A DNA stretch of 41,693 bases, taken from the IMG/VR virus record IMGVR_UViG_3300006920_000088, positions 1 to 41,693 of that record; one strand, given 5' to 3'. The notes beneath the pieces were generated by a model, which had not been told where the DNA came from, ran no database searches, and worked only from the letters and a program-made list of their open reading frames with translations. The translations under genes were made by a program, and so were the position numbers. Source of the DNA: a virus. Below are positions 31,034 to 39,442 of the stretch, in pieces (position 1 is the stretch's first letter; every line of letters starts with the position of its first letter).

Positions 31034-33042
31034 TAAAAGCGTACGGAATAGATGTAGAACTAAAAAGAGATGAAAGATTGTCAGAGCAGTCACTTAAGCT
31101 TCTCAAAGAATTCTATTTAGAAGAAGGCGAAGTAAGCCCACAAGAGTCGTTTGCGAGAGCATCCGTGGCTTACTGTGCAGGAGACTTGGGCTTAGCTCAA
31201 CGTATTTACGAGTACGTATCAAAGGGTTGGTTTATGTTTTCTTCCCCAGTACTAAGTAACGCAGCTAAGCCAGGAAAGAAACCAACTGGTTTACCTATTA
31301 GCTGCTTCTTAACCTATGTACCAGACACGGTAGATGGATTAATAAATCACCACGCAGAGACCGCTTGGCTTTCTGTTAAAGGTGGCGGGGTAGGCGGACA
31401 CTGGCAAGATGTAAGAGGTATTACGGATAAGTCTACTGGCGTACTACCTATGATGAAAGTTAATGATTCACAGATGACAGCGTATAAGCAAGGTAAGACT
31501 CGTAAAGGCTCTTATGCTGCTTACTTGGGTGTTTCGCATCCTGAAATCATAGAGTTTATTAACTTCAAACTACCAACAGGAGGAGATACCAACCGTAAGT
31601 GTTTCAACTTGTTTAACGGGGTTAATCTCTCTGATTCCTTTATGGAGGCAGTACGCGTAGATGGAGATTGGGACTTGATATGCCCAGCTAAAGGGATAGT
31701 TGTAGATACTGTAAAGGCGCTTGACATATGGCAACGTATATTAGATGCTCGTTTCCGTACAGGTAGTCCTTATCTAAACTTCATTGATACCGCTAATGAG
31801 CAGCTACCTCAATACCAGAAAGATTTAGGCTTAAGTATTAACGGCTCTAATTTGTGTAATGAGATACATTTAGCGACCAACGCTGACCGTACTGCTGTAT
31901 GTTGTCTATCTTCTGTTAACTTAGAGCTTTTCGCTGAGTGGACAGACACTAAGATGATTGCGGATCTGGTGACATTCTTAGATAATGTGTTAGAGGTATT
32001 CATAGAAAACGCACCGGATGCTATGGAACGAGCTCGGTACTCTGCTGAACGCGAGCGTAGTATTGGTATAGGTGCTATGGGTTTCCACGGCTTACTAATG
32101 AAAGAGAACATTGCTTGGGAAAGTGAAAAGGCTTGTACTTATAATAGATTTATCTTTAGGAAGATGGCAGAGCAAGGGAAAGAACAGACTCGTGTATTAG
32201 CACTGGAAAGAGGAGAAGCCCCGGATGCCAAAGGTTATGGTGTTCGTAATACTCACTTGTTTGCGATTGCTCCTAATGCTAACAGCTCTATACTATGTAA
32301 TGCTACAGCGTCTATAGAACCTCTCAAATCTAACTGTTTTGTACATCGTACGAGAGCAGGTGCGGATGTTGTTAAAAACCAGTATCTTAAACCCGTATTA
32401 GCTTCTTACGGTAAAGACAACGATGATACCTGGGATTCTATTATGAAGAAGGATGGTTCTGTACAGCATCTGGACTTTATGTCAGACCACCACAGAAAAG
32501 TGTTTAAGACCAGCTTTGAGTTAGATCAGCTTTGGGTTGTTGAACACGCAGCGGATAGACAACCCTCTATATGCCAAGGACAAAGTGTTAATGTTTTCTT
32601 TCCTGCGGGAACTACTAAGAAGGTAGTAAACATGGTACACTACACTGCTTGGCAGAAGAAGTTAAAAGGTTTGTATTACCTAAGAACAACTGCGGGTCGT
32701 ACTGGCGACAAAGTAGGGGAATCAGTAGAGCGACACGCTTTAGCGGATGATGCTACTAATGTAATCTACGGTAAACCTGGTTGCCCTTTCTGTGATAAAG
32801 CAAAAGCATTATTGGAAACAAAAGGGATACCTTATGAGTATGTCAATCTACAAGAGTTAGGTAAGACTGCTGCTCAAGTAACTGGAAGAAAAGAAGTTAA
32901 TACTGTTCCTCAAATTTATCTTGATGGACAATACATAGGAGGATACTCCGACTTAGACACACACCTTAATGTACTTGACGAAGTAATGTTTAAGCTAACA
33001 GACGAAGAAGACGATGATGATTGTCTAAATTGCCAAGGATAA
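31030..33042 (+). CDS. nrdA: Class Ia ribonucleotide reductase large subunit with built-in glutaredoxin
   Basis: A 670-residue enzyme reducing ribonucleotides. Reductase signatures are ISCFLTYV, NLCNEI (catalytic Asn-Cys-Glu), AVCCLSSVNL and LKGLYYLRT (radical-transfer tyrosines). There is no N-terminal ATP-cone, so activity-level dATP feedback is probably lost. Residues about 578-650 form a glutaredoxin domain (YGKPGCPFC with C585 and C588, VNTVPQIYLDGQYIGGY). The protein then ends with an acidic linker and C665-L-N-C668, like the normal reductase tail that regenerates the active site. The reductant seems inserted between catalytic barrel and tail. ATG overlaps the deaminase stop (ATGA). Confidence 0.95.
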   Translation: MIKAYGIDVELKRDERLSEQSLKLLKEFYLEEGEVSPQESFARASVAYCAGDLGLAQRIYEYVSKGWFMFSSPVLSNAAKPGKKPTGLPISCFLTYVPDTVDGLINHHAETAWLSVKGGGVGGHWQDVRGITDKSTGVLPMMKVNDSQMTAYKQGKTRKGSYAAYLGVSHPEIIEFINFKLPTGGDTNRKCFNLFNGVNLSDSFMEAVRVDGDWDLICPAKGIVVDTVKALDIWQRILDARFRTGSPYLNFIDTANEQLPQYQKDLGLSINGSNLCNEIHLATNADRTAVCCLSSVNLELFAEWTDTKMIADLVTFLDNVLEVFIENAPDAMERARYSAERERSIGIGAMGFHGLLMKENIAWESEKACTYNRFIFRKMAEQGKEQTRVLALERGEAPDAKGYGVRNTHLFAIAPNANSSILCNATASIEPLKSNCFVHRTRAGADVVKNQYLKPVLASYGKDNDDTWDSIMKKDGSVQHLDFMSDHHRKVFKTSFELDQLWVVEHAADRQPSICQGQSVNVFFPAGTTKKVVNMVHYTAWQKKLKGLYYLRTTAGRTGDKVGESVERHALADDATNVIYGKPGCPFCDKAKALLETKGIPYEYVNLQELGKTAAQVTGRKEVNTVPQIYLDGQYIGGYSDLDTHLNVLDEVMFKLTDEEDDDDCLNCQG

Positions 33043-33046
33043 CATA

Positions 33047-33241
33047 ATGATATATGAACATAATAGTATTAAAGATGTAGAAGCAGCAATGGCTGCCCTA
33101 TACAAAGTCGACCGTAATATGTTACAAAACTATACGGTAAAAGAAATTATAGATGATGCGGTAACTTCAGGCTTAATGTCGCCGGATATCGGAAACTTCT
33201 ACTTAGAAGAATATAAACGAGGAAGAGTATGTCAGTATTAG
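33047..33241 (+). CDS. Hypothetical protein between nrdA and nrdB, 64 residues
   Basis: A small helical protein (DVEAAMAALYKVDRNMLQNY, VKEIIDDAVTSGLMSPDIG) starting 4 bp after nrdA and overlapping nrdB by 13 bp. The tight coupling suggests that it is expressed with the reductase and could regulate or bridge the subunits, but no motif is recognised. Confidence 0.6.
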   Translation: MIYEHNSIKDVEAAMAALYKVDRNMLQNYTVKEIIDDAVTSGLMSPDIGNFYLEEYKRGRVCQY

Positions 33242-34209
33242 AAGCAGGGTTAGCTTACAAACCATTTAGTTACCCTTGGGCCATAGAGTACAGTGTTGTA
33301 CACGAGACCTTACATTGGGGTGAGTGGGAAGCTAAGTTACAAGATGATGTAACTCAGTGGAAAACTAGGCTAACAGATATAGAACGAAACCACATTACAC
33401 AGATTCTACGGTTATTCACACAAAGTGATGTTGCTGTAGGTACTAACTATTTGGAGTTTTATATTCCTAAATTCAAGAACAATGAGATACGCTCTATGCT
33501 TACCTCGTTTGCGAATAGGGAATTTACACACCAGCGTAGTTACGCTTTACTGAATGACACCTTAGGTTTACCTGAAGATGACTTCACTGCTTTCCTCGAA
33601 TATTCAGAAATGAAAGAGAAAGTAGACTTTATGACAAACATAGACACCCACAGCCACGCAGGCTTAGCTAAAGGTGTTGCCCGTAGTGCTATCAGTGAGG
33701 GTATGAGCTTGTTCTCTGCTTTCGTTATGCTTATTAACTATACTCGATTCGGTAAGATGAAGGGTATGGGAGAGATAGTACAATGGTCTATCAGGGATGA
33801 ATCTCTACATTGTGAAGGTATGACAAAACTGTTTAAGACTTTCTGTGCCGAACACCCTCGTATCGTTAATGATGAGTTTAAAGCAGACATCTACAATATG
33901 GTGAGAGAAGCAGTTAAGTTAGAAGATAGTGTCATTAACCTTGCTTACGAGATGGGACCAATAGAAGGGCTAACTAAGGAAGAGGTAAAGCTGTACATTA
34001 GGTTTATAGCGGATCGTCGTCTTATTGAGTTAGGTCTTAAATCAAACTACGGTGTTAAGGACAATCCTTTACCCTGGCTTGAACCTTTGATAGCCACTAC
34101 ATCACATGATAACTTCTTTGAAACAACCGTTACAGAATACAACGCAGAAGGTATGATAGGAGATGATTGGGGCTGGGAAGACATAGAAACATTTACATTT
34201 AGTGCATAA
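33229..34209 (+). CDS. nrdB: Class Ia ribonucleotide reductase small subunit
   Basis: A 326-residue ferritin-like radical subunit. The dimetal ligands are all visible: D67 in TQSD, E98 and H101 in REFTHQRSY, E157 in SEGMSLF, E191 and H194 in DESLH. Y105 lies at the spacing of the E. coli radical tyrosine Y122. This marks a class Ia/b-type enzyme that needs oxygen, partner to the large subunit upstream. The C-terminal tail (acidic, aromatic: DDWGWEDIETFTF) would dock on NrdA. Confidence 0.95.
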   Translation: MSVLEAGLAYKPFSYPWAIEYSVVHETLHWGEWEAKLQDDVTQWKTRLTDIERNHITQILRLFTQSDVAVGTNYLEFYIPKFKNNEIRSMLTSFANREFTHQRSYALLNDTLGLPEDDFTAFLEYSEMKEKVDFMTNIDTHSHAGLAKGVARSAISEGMSLFSAFVMLINYTRFGKMKGMGEIVQWSIRDESLHCEGMTKLFKTFCAEHPRIVNDEFKADIYNMVREAVKLEDSVINLAYEMGPIEGLTKEEVKLYIRFIADRRLIELGLKSNYGVKDNPLPWLEPLIATTSHDNFFETTVTEYNAEGMIGDDWGWEDIETFTFSA

Positions 34210-34255
34210 AACGCTGGCCCTGTTCTATGGGCCACATACAATATACGAGAAATAC

Positions 34256-34519
34256 ATGATAAAAATCGAATCAATCAAAGACAGTGCAACAAGAGCAACC
34301 TCCACAGCAAAAGAATTTGCCAATTCAGAAGCACGTAAAGAAGCAGGCAAAGGCCTCGGCAGCTTCCTGAAGAGCATAACCTCAAATCGTTATGTTGTAA
34401 ATACTATAGCAGCTGGAGTTGCTGGTGCATTGGTTGGTTATTTTACCTTCCTACCAACAGATTTTTGTATGACAATCGCAATGATCTTTGGCTTTTATAA
34501 TACACTTACCGCAAGGTAG
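34256..34519 (+). CDS. Small membrane protein, 87 residues
   Basis: A basic, helical N-terminal half (ATRATSTAKEFANSEARKEAG) and a hydrophobic C-terminal half (TIAAGVAGALVGYFTFL, CMTIAMIFGFYNTL), probably two membrane segments. A small TGGCCC/GGGCCA hairpin lies just upstream at 34215-34234. Charge and topology would also fit a holin, but it is far from the endolysin. Last gene before a terminator. Confidence 0.6.
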   Translation: MIKIESIKDSATRATSTAKEFANSEARKEAGKGLGSFLKSITSNRYVVNTIAAGVAGALVGYFTFLPTDFCMTIAMIFGFYNTLTAR

Positions 34520-34531
34520 GATAGTAGTACC

Positions 34532-34566
34532 GCCCCTATAGACGCAATGTCTGTTGGGGCTTTTTA
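34532..34566 (+). terminator. Rho-independent terminator after the reductase region
   Basis: GCCCC plus ATAGAC pair with GTCTGT plus GGGGC (one T-T mismatch) around a GCAAT loop, followed by TTTTT. It ends the nucleotide/replication unit. The 90 bp downstream is A+T-rich with no clear promoter match. Confidence 0.85.
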
Positions 34567-34654
34567 TATTTTAAATAGATAGAGTGCAATACTGATCTAC
34601 TTAATTTCTTTTTAATCAATTAACTTAATTTAACAAACTACAGGACTATTAAAT

Positions 34655-35683
34655 ATGAAATTATCTCAAGCGAAAAACATCACAAAAGCAATGATCAACA
34701 GCAATCTTTCTTTGAAAAAAGGTGCTTCTAATGCTTCTTACTTAGTACCTATGTTATGGTCTTTACCAGGTGAAGGTAAGACTACTATGGTAGAAGATTT
34801 AGCAGCCGAGTTAGGCTTAGTAGTGGAGACAGTAATTGTAGCACAATTTGACTATGCTGAGTTAGGTGGTTTCCCTAAGCTTTCTGCGGATGGCTTAACT
34901 TATAACCGAGCTCGTCCTTTCTTCCTTCCACAAGAAGGTTGTAAAGCTACTTTATTGTTCTTAGATGAATTACCACAAGCAGTAATGGCTAACCAAAATG
35001 TTATGGCTCAGCTTATTAACGAGCGCCGTATTGGTGAACACGTCTTACCAGACAATGTAGCAATTGTAGCAGCAGGTAACCCTATGAACTCAAGAGCAGG
35101 CACAAGCCAAATGCCATCTCACTTAAAAGACCGTTTAACCCACTTAGACATTGAAACAGACCACGAAGGTTTCCGTAACTACGCCTTAGGTAAAGGTTTG
35201 TCACCGGAGATTACAGGTTTCATCAATGACCGCCCTGAGTGGTTACAAAAGTTCGATCCAAACGTAATGGCTTCACCGTCTCCTCGCTCTTGGGAACGTG
35301 CCAATACTATTATTAATCTTGGTTTAGACCGTGATTGTGAGCGTCAAGCACTTAGGGGTCAGATAGGTGAAGCAGCCTTAACTGACTTTAGCGGGTACTT
35401 ACGTATCTACCGTGATCTACCTTCAGCAGCAGATGTATTTGCTAACCCTGAAACTACTGAGATACCAGTTGCTCCGGATGTTTTATATGCACTATGTTCT
35501 AACCTTGCTCACAAAGTTTCCATAACGGAAGCTAAGGCATTGGTTACCTTCATTAAGCGTTTCCAGTCCAAAGAGTTTGCTGCTTTCTGTATGAGAGACA
35601 CATTGTCTCGTAACCCTGCTCTTAAGAAAGATAAGAACATTGCGGGTTGGGTTGTAACTGATGGTCGTGATTTACTACTTTAA
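34655..35683 (+). CDS. MoxR-type AAA+ ATPase
   Basis: A 342-residue ATPase with Walker A LPGEGKTTM (G39-T44), AQFDYAELGGFPKL, Walker B LLFLDEL (D104, E105), sensor AAGNPMNSRAGT and the arginine-finger region SHLKDRLTHL. MoxR proteins work with VWA-domain partners as chaperones that load metals or remodel complexes; the VWA partner is encoded two genes downstream. Phage examples exist but their role is unknown. Starts a new unit after a terminator. Confidence 0.85.
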   Translation: MKLSQAKNITKAMINSNLSLKKGASNASYLVPMLWSLPGEGKTTMVEDLAAELGLVVETVIVAQFDYAELGGFPKLSADGLTYNRARPFFLPQEGCKATLLFLDELPQAVMANQNVMAQLINERRIGEHVLPDNVAIVAAGNPMNSRAGTSQMPSHLKDRLTHLDIETDHEGFRNYALGKGLSPEITGFINDRPEWLQKFDPNVMASPSPRSWERANTIINLGLDRDCERQALRGQIGEAALTDFSGYLRIYRDLPSAADVFANPETTEIPVAPDVLYALCSNLAHKVSITEAKALVTFIKRFQSKEFAAFCMRDTLSRNPALKKDKNIAGWVVTDGRDLLL

Positions 35684-35693
35684 GAGGCTATGT

Positions 35694-35891
35694 ATGTCGG
35701 ATAAAACAGGGTGGCAGGAGATGGCTCCTCCTACCCCTAAGGACACTAGGATGCCAATGACTGAAGCTTACTTTTACAAAGTTCTCGCTATGGATGATGA
35801 GTTGATAGCAGAGCAGAAAGCAGAGATAAGTAAGCTGAAGAGGGATCTAAACAAGTTAACACTTAAATTAAACTCACTGAAGGATAAATAA
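35694..35891 (+). CDS. Small coiled-coil protein, 65 residues
   Basis: Starts at ATG 35694 behind AAGAGG. The second half is a heptad-like charged helix (EQKAEISKLKRDLNKLTLKL), a likely coiled coil. It sits between the MoxR ATPase and VWA genes and ends 2 bp before the latter, so it may be an adaptor of that pair. No family recognised. Confidence 0.6.
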   Translation: MSDKTGWQEMAPPTPKDTRMPMTEAYFYKVLAMDDELIAEQKAEISKLKRDLNKLTLKLNSLKDK

Positions 35892-35893
35892 TA

Positions 35894-37069
35894 ATGGATG
35901 CAGCACTAAAAGTAAGCCGAGCGGTAACTAACTTGGCATTCAACCAACCATTCTTTGGTAGTTGTCTAATGCAGTTGAAGTTGATTGAGGATAAATCTGT
36001 ACCAACTATGTGCACCAATGGGTCAGAGATTCGTTGGGGTACAGAGTTCGTAGACGGTATATCTGAAGAAGAAGTGCGCTTTGTATTAGCACACGAGGTG
36101 ATGCACGTTATTCTAAAGCATTGTCAACCTTGGAAAGGTAAGGATCCACAGGCATGTAATGTGGCTATGGACTATGTAATCAATGAGCAGCTGGAGGGTG
36201 CGGGTTTCTCTGTTATAAAGGGAGCCTTGATTGACAGGAATGGCCGCTTTACAGGGATGGCTTGGCAAGAGGTGTATCGTATCCTTGATCAGGTTAAGAA
36301 GGATGAGAAGACCGAAAGCACTGACGATATGTCTGAGTCAGAAAAGGATAAACTAAAAGAGCAGATGGCGAATGCAGAAGAACACATAGAACCAGGAAAT
36401 GCTAAGACTGCCTCCGAAGAAGGGGAAGCCTCTGAGAAGATAGATGATATGGTTATCCGTGCTGCTACACAACAAGAGATGCGAGGTAAAGGGAAGCTTC
36501 CTGGTGGTTTAAAGGAGCGTATCAAAGAGATACGAACTGCTCAAATACACTGGGCTGAACAACTTCAAAGGTTGGTTAAGTCGAGGTACCCTGAGGACTT
36601 TTCTTTCTCAAGACCTAACCGCAGACATATTGGTAGTGGTCTGTATCTACCAACAATGACAGGACAGAAAGCAGGTAATATTGTAATAGCAGTGGACACC
36701 TCTGGTTCTGTAAGCCAAGAAGAACTTGTATTGTTTGTAGGTGAAATCAATGCTATCATTAATGAAATTCAACCAACTAAAGTATTCCTTATGTCTTCTG
36801 ACTATAGGGTAGCAGATGTTAAGGAGTATGATGAAGGCCATTACTTTACTGACTTTGATGCAGTAGGTGGCGGAGGTACATCATTTGTACCTGTGTTTGA
36901 GTACATTGAGGAACATAAAGTAGAAGTAGACCAGTTAATTTACTTCTCAGATATGTATGTTGGGCGTAATGACTTCCCTGTCAATCACCCTGACTTCCCA
37001 GTTATCTGGTGTAGCTCAGGTAAAGAGTATGAAGTACCATTTGGTGATTTAGTTAAAATTAAAGTTTAG
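35894..37069 (+). CDS. VWA-like protein with N-terminal metallopeptidase domain (DUF2201-type)
   Basis: A 391-residue protein. The N-terminal domain has LAHEVMHVILKH (H67-E68-x-x-H71), a zinc-peptidase signature. A charged linker spans about residues 135-190, then the C-terminal VWA-like domain carries the metal-adhesion motif VDTSGSVS (D268-x-S270-x-S272) and a later GGGGTSF. This pairing is known from bacterial DUF2201 proteins encoded with MoxR ATPases, as here. The ATPase may drive VWA-guided remodelling or proteolysis of a target. The target is unknown. Confidence 0.85.
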   Translation: MDAALKVSRAVTNLAFNQPFFGSCLMQLKLIEDKSVPTMCTNGSEIRWGTEFVDGISEEEVRFVLAHEVMHVILKHCQPWKGKDPQACNVAMDYVINEQLEGAGFSVIKGALIDRNGRFTGMAWQEVYRILDQVKKDEKTESTDDMSESEKDKLKEQMANAEEHIEPGNAKTASEEGEASEKIDDMVIRAATQQEMRGKGKLPGGLKERIKEIRTAQIHWAEQLQRLVKSRYPEDFSFSRPNRRHIGSGLYLPTMTGQKAGNIVIAVDTSGSVSQEELVLFVGEINAIINEIQPTKVFLMSSDYRVADVKEYDEGHYFTDFDAVGGGGTSFVPVFEYIEEHKVEVDQLIYFSDMYVGRNDFPVNHPDFPVIWCSSGKEYEVPFGDLVKIKV

Positions 37070-37077
37070 GAGATAAG

Positions 37078-38166
37078 ATGAGAGATTTTGAAGATGTATT
37101 AAAGACTGCAGGCGTACCACTTCGCTATAATCCAGAAAACGCGGCTAGTTTTCTTTTTGATAAGGTAGACGGGAAGTACTGCTTAAGCCTTGTGCTGATT
37201 GCTGTTATAAAAGAAGAATTAGCTAAGAGAAAGGAGTTAATTAGTGAGTACGAAAAACTAATGGATGACAAGAGTAGTATAGGGCAGATAGAGGTTCGCG
37301 TAGAAGAGCTGTTCACACAGGAAAAGGTGCAGCTGCTAGAAGAAAACGACCTTATTACTGCCGCCTACAAGACGCTGAATGGGGCATTTTCGAGTAGCTA
37401 TGGTTGGATGAATCTAAGTCGCTCAGGGATGCTAAAGGATGTAAATCTTTTAGGACCTTTTAACCATGTCAAGCGCGAGATGCTTAATACCCTACAAAAC
37501 ACGATAAAGGCGGTGGTAGGTCTGAGGTTTTTCTTACGTGAGTTTAACGAACTTGATGGTCTTGAGGTTTCTCTATCTATATACAAAAATAAAATTAACT
37601 CGCAAATAAAACACTTAGCTCCCAACTCTTACGATTGGAGTAATAGGACAGTTAAAGTACAGATGGATCAACCTGTAACATCGCTTGGTTGGGTGCAGAA
37701 TGAGAGTGAGGCAGCAGAAAACAAGGGTGGTACTATGGAGTTTAACTTTGGTGCTAAGGATTTGGAGGGACTATATGCAGCAGGAATTGATATGTCGAGC
37801 TTTAGAGTCAATAGTAAGAAAGGTGTAATCGGGGCTGTTGAGAAAGTTGATCCCTCTGAACTAGCTAAATCTTTAAAGAACATATCAACTGTGGTAGGCG
37901 ACCAAACTATCGCAGTCTACAAAATAACTAAAGGAATCCGAATAGTTAACCTACGTAGTTGTTCTGAGTACTGGGGGAGTAGACGTAAAACACTGTCAGA
38001 GCTTAATGAATGGGTAAGTACTTTAGAAGGGTACTACTATGTAAGGATAGAGGCTAACGGAGGTAAGTACGTTTCCGTAGCTTCAAGCCTGGGTCGTGCC
38101 CTTTCGAGCTCTGCTAAATCGCTTCAGAATGCTATACTGGATAGTTTTGATTTAGACCTTGTTTAA
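37078..38166 (+). CDS. Unknown protein linked to the MoxR-VWA pair, 362 residues
   Basis: Starts 8 bp after the VWA gene with a TAGGAG site. The N-terminal third is helical with a likely coiled coil (KEELAKRKELISEYEKLMDD); the middle is mixed and the C-terminal part beta-rich. No known domain or catalytic motif is visible. Constant adjacency to a MoxR-VWA pair would suggest a substrate or regulator. Confidence 0.7.
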   Translation: MRDFEDVLKTAGVPLRYNPENAASFLFDKVDGKYCLSLVLIAVIKEELAKRKELISEYEKLMDDKSSIGQIEVRVEELFTQEKVQLLEENDLITAAYKTLNGAFSSSYGWMNLSRSGMLKDVNLLGPFNHVKREMLNTLQNTIKAVVGLRFFLREFNELDGLEVSLSIYKNKINSQIKHLAPNSYDWSNRTVKVQMDQPVTSLGWVQNESEAAENKGGTMEFNFGAKDLEGLYAAGIDMSSFRVNSKKGVIGAVEKVDPSELAKSLKNISTVVGDQTIAVYKITKGIRIVNLRSCSEYWGSRRKTLSELNEWVSTLEGYYYVRIEANGGKYVSVASSLGRALSSSAKSLQNAILDSFDLDLV

Positions 38167-38217
38167 AATCAGCTGAATATCAGATAGTGCCCCCTATTAG
38201 ACTAAAGGATAAAAATT

Positions 38218-38553
38218 ATGGATACCGTACAAGAAAATATAATGTTAATCGCTCATAAAGTAACTTCAGAAGTAACCTACCTAGGAAACCGCATGTATAT
38301 GGTTTCACCGTGGGTCATGTCCGAACGCAAAATGCACGATTTTTTAGATGGGCGCATTTCATTACATCACAGTAAAAAGGCAGACTCGTACATAACTGGT
38401 CTCGTAACAGATGTAATCAACCTAGGCCGTATCGGTGGAAAGAACCGGGTGGCTTTCGTATTTAAACGTACAAACAATGTGGTACGCCCGCTTCGCATTC
38501 GCTCGCGGTTTGCTAACACGATTTCAGAAACTACAGAACAAGTGAGATACTAA
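38218..38553 (+). CDS. Hypothetical protein, 111 residues
   Basis: ATG 38218 follows AAAGGATAA in a 51-bp gap that also holds a GATAGTGCCC motif. The protein is basic, with beta segments (EVTYLGNRMYMVSPWV, NRVAFVFKRTNNVVRPLRIRSRF). Positive charge suggests nucleic-acid contact. No family recognised. Confidence 0.6.
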   Translation: MDTVQENIMLIAHKVTSEVTYLGNRMYMVSPWVMSERKMHDFLDGRISLHHSKKADSYITGLVTDVINLGRIGGKNRVAFVFKRTNNVVRPLRIRSRFANTISETTEQVRY

Positions 38554-38865
38554 ATGACTAATGATTTACTAAGAGAAAAAACGATTACATTGATGTCCGG
38601 CTTTATGAAGGATGTCCTATATGATGGACAGGATATAAGCGAAGAGGAAGTACAGAATAGTGCTGCTCTTTATTTTGACCTTGTAGAGGCTACCATAGCA
38701 GAAGTTAAACGTGAAGAAGAAGCGCGTCTTACAGCGGAGATAGTGAGAGATAAAGAAGCTGCCGATTTAAAGGAACAGGGCGTTACAGACGCTTCTGATG
38801 CTTTCGCAGTAGATATAATAGGTGGCCCTACCGCTATCGACAACAAAACTATATATAGAGGATAA
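38554..38865 (+). CDS. Hypothetical acidic helical protein, 103 residues
   Basis: Begins directly after the preceding stop. Long acidic helix (VEATIAEVKREEEARLTAEIVRDKEAADL written here in two parts: VEATIAEVKREEEAR then LTAEIVRDKEAADL), possibly a coiled coil. Ends 4 bp before the ClpP-like start. Unknown role; could scaffold or deliver substrates to the protease. Confidence 0.55.
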   Translation: MTNDLLREKTITLMSGFMKDVLYDGQDISEEEVQNSAALYFDLVEATIAEVKREEEARLTAEIVRDKEAADLKEQGVTDASDAFAVDIIGGPTAIDNKTIYRG

Positions 38866-38869
38866 TACT

Positions 38870-39433
38870 ATGACTACTGAAGCAATCGTTTACGAACAGC
38901 CAGGAAAATTATTAGCAGACCACGGTATCTTATTACTTACTCGTGAGTTCAATCAGACAAACATTATGCCTTTAGTGGGACGTATTATGGAGTACAACCT
39001 ATTACCTGAGAAGTTACGTCCTGAGTATCTTACTCTAATTATTAACTCTCCTGGTGGTTCTGTGCATAGCGCATGGCACTTGATTGATGTTATGAAGACC
39101 TCAAAGATACCTGTACATACAGTAGGTATGGGTTGTGTAGCCTCTTGTGGTGTACTAACCCTAATGGCAGGTGCTAAACGCTCTATGACTCAGAATACCT
39201 CTGTAATGAGTCACACGTACAGCTGGGGCTCCGGTGGTAAAGAACACGAACTATATGCTATACAGAAAGAGTTCGAGATGTCTTCTCAACGTATGCTTGA
39301 CCACTATAAGAAGTGTACTGGCAAGTCAGAGAAGTACATTCGTAAACATTTACTTAGCCCTCAAGATGAGTGGTTAACCCCTGAAGAATGTATTAAGCAT
39401 GGCATCGTTGATTCTATCTCTGAAACATACTAA
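38870..39433 (+). CDS. ClpP-like serine protease
   Basis: A 187-residue protein with the ClpP fold signatures: LTLIINSPGGSVHSAWHLID, GMGCVASCGVL with Ser92 as nucleophile, SVMSHTYSWG with His115, and PQDEWLTPEECIKHGIVD with Asp166. The triad is complete and spaced as in ClpP. It may serve as a prohead protease or as a barrel protease fed by one of the phage AAA+ proteins; no ClpX-type docking motif was assessed. The start ATG 38870 has AGAGGATAA. Confidence 0.9.
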   Translation: MTTEAIVYEQPGKLLADHGILLLTREFNQTNIMPLVGRIMEYNLLPEKLRPEYLTLIINSPGGSVHSAWHLIDVMKTSKIPVHTVGMGCVASCGVLTLMAGAKRSMTQNTSVMSHTYSWGSGGKEHELYAIQKEFEMSSQRMLDHYKKCTGKSEKYIRKHLLSPQDEWLTPEECIKHGIVDSISETY

Positions 39434-39442
39434 GGAAAATAT

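Noticed and set aside
34215-34234. Terminator after nrdB (TGGCCC/GGGCCA hairpin)
   Set aside because: Only 6 bp, no T-run, and the gene downstream at 34256 is closely spaced; the real terminator lies after that gene.
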